This document shows, piece by piece, positions 28,892 through 35,409 of a stretch of 37,696 bases of DNA; the first letter of the stretch is position 1; every line of letters starts with the position of its first letter. The notes below the pieces were generated by a model. That model saw nothing but the letters and a program-made list of their open reading frames with translations, was not told where the DNA came from and ran no database searches. The position numbers were made by a program, and so were the translations under genes. Origin of the DNA: Hyphomicrobiales bacterium (GTDB lineage: Bacteria > Pseudomonadota > Alphaproteobacteria > Rhizobiales > Rhizobiaceae); assembly GCA_021775415.1 (NCBI GenBank), contig JAJFHV010000015.1:1-37696 (forward strand), written 5' to 3'.

Positions 28892-29824
28892 TCAAGGGCT
28901 GCCATTTCGGCGGCCCTTTTTATTTGTCTCGAGCAGGTGATTGCGCATCCATTCACAAAAAATGGTCGTCTGAGGGTCGCTACGTTCGGCTGGCACCACA
29001 GTGTAGTAGGACCACGGGTGCTGTATTTCTTCTTCAAACAGGCGGACCAGTCTTCCTTCCAGGATATCAATCTCGGCCAATTCAACGTAGCCCATTGCGA
29101 CACCTAAACCATCAATGGCTGCCTGTAGTGAAAGCCCCGGGTCATGAAATGAAAGCCCGCGTCTGGTATCGACATCTTTGGTACCGGTCGCAGCCAACCA
29201 TTCACCCCATTCAGAATCGATTCCGGTCTCTGGGCTTACATCAGCATGCAGCAGGGTGAAATCCCGCAGCATATCAGGTGTTCGAGGTGGCTCTCTTCCT
29301 TCCAGGATTCGGGGGCTACACATCGGCGTTAAATGGATAGGCATAAGAAGTTCTGCATTGAGATTTTGCCAGTGGCCCTTGCCAGCTCGCACGCCCACAC
29401 TCAGTCCGTGCTGATTTAATTTGGCAAGAGACAAGGAGGTTTGTAACTGAACTTCAATTTCCGGATGAGAGTTTCTGAAATCTGACAGTCTGGGAATCAA
29501 CCATTTGTTGGCGAAAGATGGCGTAACGGTAACTTTCAGCGGCGTGGATGCATCACTGGCCCTAAGAGCTGCCAAAGTTGTCGAAATCTGATCGAATGAA
29601 GATTCAAGGACTGGAAACAAATCCCGACCAGCGGCGGTCAAATAGACACGCCGGTTTTGCCGCAGAAAGAGCTCAACGCCGAGAGATTTTTCCAAACCGC
29701 TAATGTGGTGGCTGACAGTCGAATGCGTAACGTTCAGCTCCTTCGCAGCCAGACTGAAACTGGAAAGCCGCGCAGCACACTCAAACGCTCGCAGGGCATT
29801 TAGATGTAAGCCGAAATGGCGCAT
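28892..29824 (-). CDS. LysR-family transcriptional regulator (GcvA-like)
   Basis: This 310-residue regulator has an N-terminal winged helix-turn-helix (LNALRAFECAARLSSFSLAAKELNVTHSTVSHHISGLEKSLGVELFLRQNRRVYLT, residues about 8-65). A periplasmic-binding-fold effector domain (residues about 90-300) follows with PLKVTVTPSFANKWLIPRLSDFRNSHPEIEVQLQTS. It diverges from the Rieske oxygenase operon across 122 bp that carries dyad elements, the usual layout for a LysR regulator activating its neighbour. Its last codons lie inside the rpoC terminator hairpin. The effector is unknown. Confidence 0.94.
   Translation of the reverse strand: MRHFGLHLNALRAFECAARLSSFSLAAKELNVTHSTVSHHISGLEKSLGVELFLRQNRRVYLTAAGRDLFPVLESSFDQISTTLAALRASDASTPLKVTVTPSFANKWLIPRLSDFRNSHPEIEVQLQTSLSLAKLNQHGLSVGVRAGKGHWQNLNAELLMPIHLTPMCSPRILEGREPPRTPDMLRDFTLLHADVSPETGIDSEWGEWLAATGTKDVDTRRGLSFHDPGLSLQAAIDGLGVAMGYVELAEIDILEGRLVRLFEEEIQHPWSYYTVVPAERSDPQTTIFCEWMRNHLLETNKKGRRNGSP
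28896..28921. terminator. Bidirectional intrinsic terminator shared by rpoC and the LysR gene
   Basis: GGGC-T-GCC (28896-28903) pairs with GGC-G-GCCC (28909-28916) around ATTTC, with one G-U pair. On the plus strand it is followed by TTTTTATTT, ending the rpoBC transcript. On the minus strand it is followed by TTGATAAATTTTT, serving the LysR transcript. The hairpin lies inside the coding sequence of the LysR gene and encodes its last residues, GRRNGSP. Confidence 0.75.
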
Positions 29825-29827
29825 TGT

Positions 29828-29879
29828 TTGAACTCATCTGTCGAATTTTTCTACATATTATGTTCAATCTATCAGATTG
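29828..29879. promoter_or_regulatory. Candidate LysR operator in the divergent promoter region
   Basis: TTGAAC (29828-29833) and GTTCAA (29862-29867) are inverted with a 28-base spacer. A 15-bp perfect dyad CAATCT-ATC-AGATTG lies at 29865-29879. LysR proteins bind such 15-bp dyads between divergent genes, so this is the best candidate site. The -10/-35 boxes could not be fixed. Confidence 0.45.
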
Positions 29880-29946
29880 TCATTACGTATTGTTGTCTTC
29901 AGACTGTCCGGTGAGCAAGGCATGATCGTCAAACAATTGGACAGGC

Positions 29947-31119
29947 ATGATGAAAGCTGAAAATTCTATTTTTTCACCCGGGCAATATGACCGTACACGC
30001 GCTCCCATCGAGGAAGCGTATTCGCTTCCCCCCGATGTCTATACATCCCGGGAATGGTACGACCGTGAAATTGAGACAATCTTCCGGAAGAAATGGCTGC
30101 AAGCAACGCGCGAAGAGGAAATCCCTAATCCCGGCGATTATATTCGCATTGATATCGTCGGCGAGCCCCTGATCATCTTGCGGGATCTCAATGGAACGAT
30201 ACGCGCACTTTCCGCATCATGCAGACACCGTGGTTCGGAGCTGGTTGCCGGTAAAGGCAATTGCAAGCTGTTGAAATGTCCCTATCACGCCTGGAGTTAC
30301 ACATTGGAGGGTGAGCTGAAAGCCGCACCTTCAATGGAGGATGCAAAAGGTTTTGACAAATCGGACTACAGCTTGCCTTCGATCCGGGCCGAGACCTGGG
30401 GAGGTTTTGTATTCATCAATTTTGATCAATCTGCCATCTCCCTGATTGAAAGCCTGGGTGATCTTCCCGAGCGGTTTGAGCGTTATGATCTAAAAAACAT
30501 GAAGGTTACAAAAAAGTGGGAAAACCGGTTCAACGCCAACTGGAAAATCTGGGTCGAAAATTCACGTGAGGGATACCACGTAAGAACGGTTCATCGAGAA
30601 TCGCTGGACACTTATTACCCCGGCGCCACAAACAGCAAATTTTTTGCCAAGGGTATGGACGGTGTCTATGAGATCAACAGCAGCGACAACGAAAACGGCC
30701 TCTACGTTCCGCGCAACAAGACATTGCCTTTTGTTGAGGGAATATCAGACGAAGACAAGGAACATACGCATTTCCTGATCTATTATCCGCATCTGCTGAT
30801 GAATATTCCACCTGATCGCATCACCTTTCATCAATATTTCCCTGAAGGGCCTGACTGGACCCGAATTGTCACCTGGTGTTGTTTTCCGCAATCGACCATC
30901 GACAGGGACGACTTTGAGGCTGAAGCAGAAGACAAATACTATCCACCAATGGAGTTGTTCATTGAAGAAGACAAAGGAATTTGTGAGCTTGTGCAACGCG
31001 GTATAATGGGCAGGATGGCCAAGTCCGGCCGATACTGCCCGACAGAAGAGCAAACCGTACACAAATTTGCCGGTTATGTGCTGGATCAGGTGTTGGGGCC
31101 AGCATCACAACCTGTATGA
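29947..31119 (+). CDS. Rieske-type aromatic-ring-hydroxylating / amine oxygenase, large subunit
   Basis: This 390-residue cytoplasmic oxygenase has a Rieske [2Fe-2S] domain using C92, H94, C111 and H114 (SCRHRGSELV, then KCPYHAWSYTLEGEL). The catalytic domain begins NWKIWVENSREGYHVRTVHRES, where H211 and H216, with probably D342 (EEDKGICELVQRG), hold the mononuclear iron. E208 sits where carnitine oxygenase CntA uses a bridging Glu instead of the usual Asp, suggesting a quaternary-amine or related substrate (inference). A second ATG at 29950 is an equally possible start. No reductase or ferredoxin gene lies nearby. It is the first gene of an operon with the Rid and phosphotriesterase-family genes. 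Confidence 0.93.
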   Translation: MMKAENSIFSPGQYDRTRAPIEEAYSLPPDVYTSREWYDREIETIFRKKWLQATREEEIPNPGDYIRIDIVGEPLIILRDLNGTIRALSASCRHRGSELVAGKGNCKLLKCPYHAWSYTLEGELKAAPSMEDAKGFDKSDYSLPSIRAETWGGFVFINFDQSAISLIESLGDLPERFERYDLKNMKVTKKWENRFNANWKIWVENSREGYHVRTVHRESLDTYYPGATNSKFFAKGMDGVYEINSSDNENGLYVPRNKTLPFVEGISDEDKEHTHFLIYYPHLLMNIPPDRITFHQYFPEGPDWTRIVTWCCFPQSTIDRDDFEAEAEDKYYPPMELFIEEDKGICELVQRGIMGRMAKSGRYCPTEEQTVHKFAGYVLDQVLGPASQPV

Positions 31120-31147
31120 ATTAGAGCGTGGAGTTGGGGAAGGTTAA

Positions 31148-31534
31148 ATGGTGAGACAGACAGTAACCGTGGATACGATCGGGGAGCCACCGGACAAGCG
31201 GATTGGGTCCCAATGCATAAAGTCAGGCAACCAGGTGTTTGTGTCCGGCCAGATTGCCTATCTGGATGGAACCCTCGTTGGAGCGGGTGATCCGCTCAAG
31301 CAATGCCGACAATGCTTGCGAAACATTCAGGCATTTGTCGAGAAAGCGGGTGGAACAATGGACAATGTTGTTTCACTCAACATTTTTTTGAGTGACATCA
31401 GGTTCCGCGAGGCATCGATGGAAGCACGGGCTGAATTTTTTAACGCTCCGGGGCCCAGTGCCACGGTGGTGGGTGGAGCGGATTTTGCATTTCCGGATTT
31501 GTTGGTTGAAATCAGCGCAATTGCAATTTTGTAG
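31148..31534 (+). CDS. Rid family protein (YjgF/UK114 fold) lacking RidA catalytic residues
   Basis: This 128-residue protein has the Rid trimer fold: GSQCIKSGNQVFVSGQIAYLDG, then GDPLKQCRQCLRNIQAFVEKAGGTMDNVVSLNIFLSDI, then EISAIAIL. True RidA deaminates reactive 2-aminoacrylate using an Arg in PARS near residue 105 plus a Tyr and a Glu. Here the matching stretch is GPSATVVG (Ala for Arg), the Tyr position of YSQA is Gly, and the EIEAIA Glu is Ser. It therefore belongs to a non-deaminase Rid subgroup, such as those found in catabolic operons. An excellent GGGGAAGG ribosome binding site lies 28 bp after the Rieske gene. Confidence 0.92.
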   Translation: MVRQTVTVDTIGEPPDKRIGSQCIKSGNQVFVSGQIAYLDGTLVGAGDPLKQCRQCLRNIQAFVEKAGGTMDNVVSLNIFLSDIRFREASMEARAEFFNAPGPSATVVGGADFAFPDLLVEISAIAIL

Positions 31535-31604
31535 TTTGCACTGAAGGCATGGAATTTACTGTTAAATTGGCGGCGAAGTTTATTAGTTGGAGGCGGGTAT
31601 AAAA

Positions 31605-32660
31605 ATGGCAAAGAGTAACAAGGTCGGCAAAGTACAGACCGTGCTTGGGTTGATCGATGGTGAGGAACTAGGTGTAACCCTTGCTCATGACCATGTTCTG
31701 ATTGATGGCACATTTATGTATATCGAGCCGGAGGCCATCAGTGATAAAAACCTCGCCCACCAAAAAATCAGCCTGCAGAATCGTGGGTGGGTTGGCTACA
31801 ACTGGACGTCCAACCGGGACAATGTTGAGTTAAAAGACGAGGAAATTGCGGTAACCGAACTTCGCCGCTTCATTGCGGCTGGCGGTAAATCCATCATTGA
31901 CCCGACCAATATAGGACTTGGACGTGATCCCAATGCGCTGGCCAGAATTTCCAGGCTAACCGGCATGAACGTGGTGATGGGTTCGGGGCACTATATCGGC
32001 TCTACCCATCCGGATGACATGAGTGATCGCAGTCAGGAATCAATCACCAGAGAAATTATCGAAGACATTGAAGTGGGTGTCGGCGAAAACAAAATTCCTG
32101 CAGGTTTGATTGGCGAAATCGGCAGCACTTACCCTTGGTGGGACAACGAAAAGAAGAGTCTGCGGGCTGCAGCCGACGCACAAATGGAAACCGGTGCCGC
32201 CCTGATGGTGCATCCAGGGCGTGATCCAAATTCACCGGTTGAAATACTTGAGGTCGTGGACAAGGCCGGTGGGGATCTGTCACGAACCATCATTTGTCAT
32301 ATCGACCGGACCAGTCTTGACCGAGCATGGCTCAAGCAACTGGCAGAAACCGGCTGCTATCTCGAGTACGACCTGTTTGGCAATGAAAGCTCTCACTATC
32401 CACCTAACCCAAGTGTGGATATGCCATCAGATGCGCAGAGGATGGATGTAATTTTGTGGCACTTCGAAAATGGGTATGAAAAGCAGATATTGCTCTCCCA
32501 TGATGTTGCGACCAAGCACCGCCTGCATGCGTATGGAGGACTTGGTTATGATCATCTGATCACCAATGTGGTCCCGCGCCTGCGCAAACGCGGTCTTTCC
32601 GAGGAACAGGTATCCACTTTGATCGTGGATAATCCGCGTGAAATTTACTCTTTTGTTTGA
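31605..32660 (+). CDS. Phosphotriesterase-family metal-dependent hydrolase
   Basis: This protein is 351 residues from the ATG at 31605, chosen for the GGAGGCGGG site; a TTG at 31587 would add six. It is a TIM-barrel amidohydrolase of the phosphotriesterase (PTE/PHP) branch. Metal ligands are H28 and H30 (LAHDHVLIDG), bridging E171 (LIGEIGSTYPW), H203 (MVHPG), H232 (ICHIDRTSLD) and D300 (LLSHDVATKHRLHAYGG). The bridge is a Glu as in E. coli PHP, not the carboxylated Lys of true phosphotriesterases. Relatives hydrolyse lactones, esters or related carbonyl compounds. It ends the Rieske-Rid operon and probably opens the ring or ester made there (inference). Confidence 0.92.
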   Translation: MAKSNKVGKVQTVLGLIDGEELGVTLAHDHVLIDGTFMYIEPEAISDKNLAHQKISLQNRGWVGYNWTSNRDNVELKDEEIAVTELRRFIAAGGKSIIDPTNIGLGRDPNALARISRLTGMNVVMGSGHYIGSTHPDDMSDRSQESITREIIEDIEVGVGENKIPAGLIGEIGSTYPWWDNEKKSLRAAADAQMETGAALMVHPGRDPNSPVEILEVVDKAGGDLSRTIICHIDRTSLDRAWLKQLAETGCYLEYDLFGNESSHYPPNPSVDMPSDAQRMDVILWHFENGYEKQILLSHDVATKHRLHAYGGLGYDHLITNVVPRLRKRGLSEEQVSTLIVDNPREIYSFV

Positions 32661-32695
32661 CCGGGAAACGAAGCTTTAACGGCACTCCGTTTTGG

Positions 32696-33094
32696 TCACT
32701 TCTCGCGATCCTTGATGTGATTTATCCCGTCGCCCACCGGGGCGGGTCCGTAGTCAAACGGGATCACATCATCGAGACAGGCGATGTTGAAGCTGAACTG
32801 GTTGGGATTGCTGCGCCGTTGATGGTGGGTATAGATACCGCAGGTTTTGCAGAAATAGTGTTTCGCGGTTTTGGTGCCCCACTGATACAGCGTCAGGTTT
32901 TCTTCACCCGATACGACTTTCAGTTTTTCAAGCGATACTGCACAAGCGTACGCGCTTCGGCGACGGCACATGGAGCAATTGCAGTGATGAACGCCATCCA
33001 GGCCATTTTCAAGCGTCACCTCGAACTCGACCGCACCACAATGACAACTTCCATGGCAGGTGCCTTCCGGCTCTTTCTTCGACGCATCATTCAT
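32696..33094 (-). CDS. GFA/CENP-V family zinc-binding protein
   Basis: This 132-residue protein has the glutathione-dependent formaldehyde-activating (GFA) fold. Zinc-type cysteines are C17 and C19 (GSCHCGAVEF), C38, C40 and C43 (HHCNCSMCRRRSAY), and C82 and C85 (HYFCKTCGIYTHH). The family name comes from an enzyme speeding S-hydroxymethylglutathione formation, but many members have no proven activity. If the nearby Rieske enzyme demethylates its substrate, formaldehyde release would give this gene a natural role (inference). It converges with the phosphotriesterase-family gene with a 35-bp gap. Confidence 0.92.
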   Translation of the reverse strand: MNDASKKEPEGTCHGSCHCGAVEFEVTLENGLDGVHHCNCSMCRRRSAYACAVSLEKLKVVSGEENLTLYQWGTKTAKHYFCKTCGIYTHHQRRSNPNQFSFNIACLDDVIPFDYGPAPVGDGINHIKDREK

Positions 33095-33169
33095 TGTGTT
33101 CGCGTTCCTTTCAAGGGTGTGTCTGTTTTGACCAAATGTCGCCCATATTTGTATGTTTAATCATCATTC

Positions 33170-33192
33170 CTTGACGTGTTGTATGCGTCAAG
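33170..33192. repeat. 7-bp inverted repeat between GFA and L,D-transpeptidase genes
   Basis: CTTGACG (33170-33176) and CGTCAAG (33186-33192) are separated by nine bases in the divergent promoter region. Read on the minus strand, the right arm gives TTGACG, then a 17-base spacer and AATGAT, a possible promoter for the GFA gene. The dyad may be an operator or a hairpin. Confidence 0.4.
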
Positions 33193-33295
33193 CAAACAAC
33201 ATTAGCTATCAGATGTCCGTTAACCTAAATTGTCAGGGTCATTTGCATTTTGCACTGGATTGCAGGACAATTACAGTTATGGGGCGACTGGAGAG

Positions 33296-33327
33296 CGCAG
33301 GCAACCTGATACTATGCAGGTTGTGCG
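33296..33327 (+). promoter_or_regulatory. 5' UTR hairpin upstream of the L,D-transpeptidase gene
   Basis: CGCA plus CAACCTG (33296-33308, with a GG bulge) pairs with CAGGTTG plus TGCG (33317-33327) around ATACTATG, an 11-bp stem ending 18 bases before the start codon. It could control translation or RNA stability of the transpeptidase message. Confidence 0.4.
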
Positions 33328-33345
33328 TCTCAACGAGGGTCGAAA

Positions 33346-34086
33346 ATGTTTGTATTGAGTAAAACTTCAGCAGTTCTGAAATTACCGGGTGGTTCCGGTT
33401 TGAAGCGCGCCTTGGCAAGTGCCGCGGCGATTTCTGCATTGATTCTGGTGTCGGCCTGTTCCAACACCACGCCAACTGCGGGACTTGCTTCAGCCATCAA
33501 CGAGCCATTGGAAGTTAATTACGCATTTGCCTATGCACCAATGGAAGATTCGGAAGTTGCATTGCCCGGATTTCAATACGAGAAGATGCGTAAACGGTAT
33601 CTGCGCCAAACCGTGGACTACCGGGGAGACCAAAAATCAGGCACCATCGTAATCGATACGACTGGACCATTCTTGTATCTGATCCAACCGGGTGGAAAGG
33701 CTCTGCGCTATGGAATTGCAGTGGGTCGCGAAGGATTTGAATGGGCCGGCGACGCACAGGTCAAGTGGAAGCAAAAATGGCCAACCTGGACACCGCCTGC
33801 TGAAATGATTGAAAGAAGCCCCAAACTGGCAGAGTTTGAGGATGGTATGCCGGCTGGCATTGAAAATCCCCTGGGTGCCCGTGCGTTGTATTTGTTCAAG
33901 GATGGCAAGGATACAATGTATCGAATCCACGGCACCAACCGGCCATTTTCAATCGGCAATAAGGCATCCAGTGGGTGTTTTCGGATGATCAATCAAGATG
34001 TGATCGACTTGTATGCGCGCGTTCAACCGGGAGCGAATGTTTTCGTTCGCCATGGGGTCCCAGACTTTTATGAGCGTGGTGTTTAA
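33346..34086 (+). CDS. L,D-transpeptidase (YkuD family) lipoprotein
   Basis: This 246-residue protein has a lipobox LVSAC with Cys38, so it is probably a membrane-anchored lipoprotein. The YkuD catalytic domain (residues about 97-240) has GTIVIDTTGPFLYLIQPGGKALRYGIAVG and the active-site block YRIHGTNRPFSIGNKASSGCFRM, with H195, C211 and R213. Such enzymes form 3-3 peptidoglycan cross-links or attach outer-membrane proteins to meso-diaminopimelate in the periplasm; members of this group are abundant in rhizobia. It stands alone between the catabolic block and the str operon. Confidence 0.94.
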   Translation: MFVLSKTSAVLKLPGGSGLKRALASAAAISALILVSACSNTTPTAGLASAINEPLEVNYAFAYAPMEDSEVALPGFQYEKMRKRYLRQTVDYRGDQKSGTIVIDTTGPFLYLIQPGGKALRYGIAVGREGFEWAGDAQVKWKQKWPTWTPPAEMIERSPKLAEFEDGMPAGIENPLGARALYLFKDGKDTMYRIHGTNRPFSIGNKASSGCFRMINQDVIDLYARVQPGANVFVRHGVPDFYERGV

Positions 34087-34506
34087 ACTCCTGCAATAGG
34101 CGGAAACTTAAGCCGATTCTCCAAATAAACGCCTTGATTTGGCTGCGTGCAGCTAAAAAAATGCCAAATAGCTGATTTGAACCAAAAATCCGCTCATCCG
34201 GGGTGTTCAAGGGCTTGACGCAGTTCTTTCAAGTCACTATTACCACGCTCAACAAGCCGATGTGAGCCACTTGCTTCGGAACGTCTAGTTCTGGACTTAA
34301 GGTTCAAACAAGGTTTGTCCAAACGAATAAAATTGAAATACATGACCGTTTTTCGGTCCTCTGTTTTGAATATGGGTTCCCCGCCAAGCGCACTAGCTTT
34401 CGGGAGAACCTTTGTTGCATGGGTAATGTCTCGGCGAAATGCACGGCATTGCCTTTAATTCATGTGTCCGGTCGAAAACCGGCAGAACTACAAGGGTCCA
34501 GGTTTT
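34087..34506 (+). other. Intergenic region before rpsL with structured str-operon leader
   Basis: These 420 bases hold no convincing gene. The first part has no clear terminator for the transpeptidase. A promoter lies at 34215-34243. The leader beyond it can fold as GACCG/CGGTC near 34343-34357, GGTAATG (34422-34428) with CATTGCC (34447-34453), and CCGGT/ACCGG (34468-34482), the last just before the rpsL ribosome binding site. These stems may regulate the str operon, but no known riboswitch is recognised. Confidence 0.45.
34215..34243 (+). promoter_or_regulatory. Predicted sigma-70 promoter of the str operon
   Basis: TTGACG (34215-34220), exactly 17 bases, then TATTAC (34238-34243). The -35 matches five of six positions and the -10 four of six. 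It lies about 260 bases before rpsL, giving the str operon its own promoter now that rpoC is 5.6 kb away. Confidence 0.55.
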
Positions 34507-34878
34507 ATGCCTACCATCAACCAATTGGTTCGTAATCCACGCAAGGCAGCTGTCAAACGCAGCAAGGTGCCGGCAATGGAGGCCTGTCCTCAAAAGCGTG
34601 GGGTTTGTACCCGCGTTTATACGACAACTCCAAAGAAGCCGAACTCGGCTCTTCGTAAAGTCGCCAAGATCCGGCTGACTAACGGTTTTGAAGTTATCGG
34701 TTATATCCCCGGTGAGGGGCACAATTTGCAGGAACACTCAGTGGTCATGATCCGCGGCGGACGCGTAAAAGACCTTCCAGGTGTTCGTTACCATATCATT
34801 CGCGGCGTGCTTGATACTCAAGGCGTCAAGGACCGCAGGCAACGTCGTTCGAAATACGGCGCGAAGCGTCCCAAGTAA
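34507..34878 (+). CDS. rpsL: 30S ribosomal protein S12
   Basis: This 123-residue decoding-site protein starts at the ATG at 34507, giving the universal start [22 protein letters not shown]; an upstream frame extension has no homology. The streptomycin-related lysines in [13 protein letters not shown] and [13 protein letters not shown] are wild type, so no classical resistance change is seen. It is first in the str operon; rpsG follows after 22 bp. Confidence 0.99.
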   Translation: MPTINQLVRNPRKAAVKRSKVPAMEACPQKRGVCTRVYTTTPKKPNSALRKVAKIRLTNGFEVIGYIPGEGHNLQEHSVVMIRGGRVKDLPGVRYHIIRGVLDTQGVKDRRQRRSKYGAKRPK

Positions 34879-34900
34879 GTCGCCAGGAGCAAGATAGAAC

Positions 34901-35371
34901 ATGTCTCGTCGTCACCGCGCAGAAAAACGTGAAATCAACCCTGATCCGAAATTCGGTGATTTGGTTTTGTCCAAATTCATGAATTCGATCATGTTGGATG
35001 GCAAAAAATCAGTCGCTGAGAGCATCGTTTACGGTGCGCTTGATGAAGTTGAGCAGAAAGCCAAGCAAAACCCGATTGAGGCTTTTCATACGGCGCTTGA
35101 AAATGTTGCTCCAAGTGTGGAAGTGCGTTCGCGTCGCGTTGGTGGTGCAACCTATCAGGTTCCAGTTGAAGTGCGTACCGAGCGCCGCCAAGCGTTGGCA
35201 ATTCGCTGGGTAATCGCCGCAGCGAGAAAAAGAAACGAAACCACGATGATTAGTCGTCTGTCCGGTGAAATTCTGGATGCATCAAACAACCGTGGCTCAG
35301 CAGTCAAAAAACGCGAAGATACGCACAAGATGGCAGATGCCAACAAAGCGTTCTCGCATTATCGCTGGTAA
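34901..35371 (+). CDS. rpsG: 30S ribosomal protein S7
   Basis: This 156-residue protein organises the 3' domain of 16S rRNA. It has the typical [39 protein letters not shown] start, the [19 protein letters not shown] strand pair and the [36 protein letters not shown] end. AGGAG precedes the ATG. The rpsL-rpsG gap is only 22 bp, leaving no room for the long S7 operator known in E. coli. Confidence 0.99.
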   Translation: MSRRHRAEKREINPDPKFGDLVLSKFMNSIMLDGKKSVAESIVYGALDEVEQKAKQNPIEAFHTALENVAPSVEVRSRRVGGATYQVPVEVRTERRQALAIRWVIAAARKRNETTMISRLSGEILDASNNRGSAVKKREDTHKMADANKAFSHYRW

Positions 35372-35409
35372 CAGCTAACTCCAGCGAGTTTTACTAAAGG
35401 TTCAAGGCA

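Noticed and set aside
32657-33160. Long plus-strand frame opposite the GFA gene
   Set aside because: The minus strand encodes a clear zinc-cysteine GFA protein; the plus-strand frame has no recognisable features.
28866-34506. Integrative element between rpoC and rpsL
   Set aside because: No integrase, transposase, flanking direct repeats or tRNA target site is visible, so a mobile element cannot be claimed.
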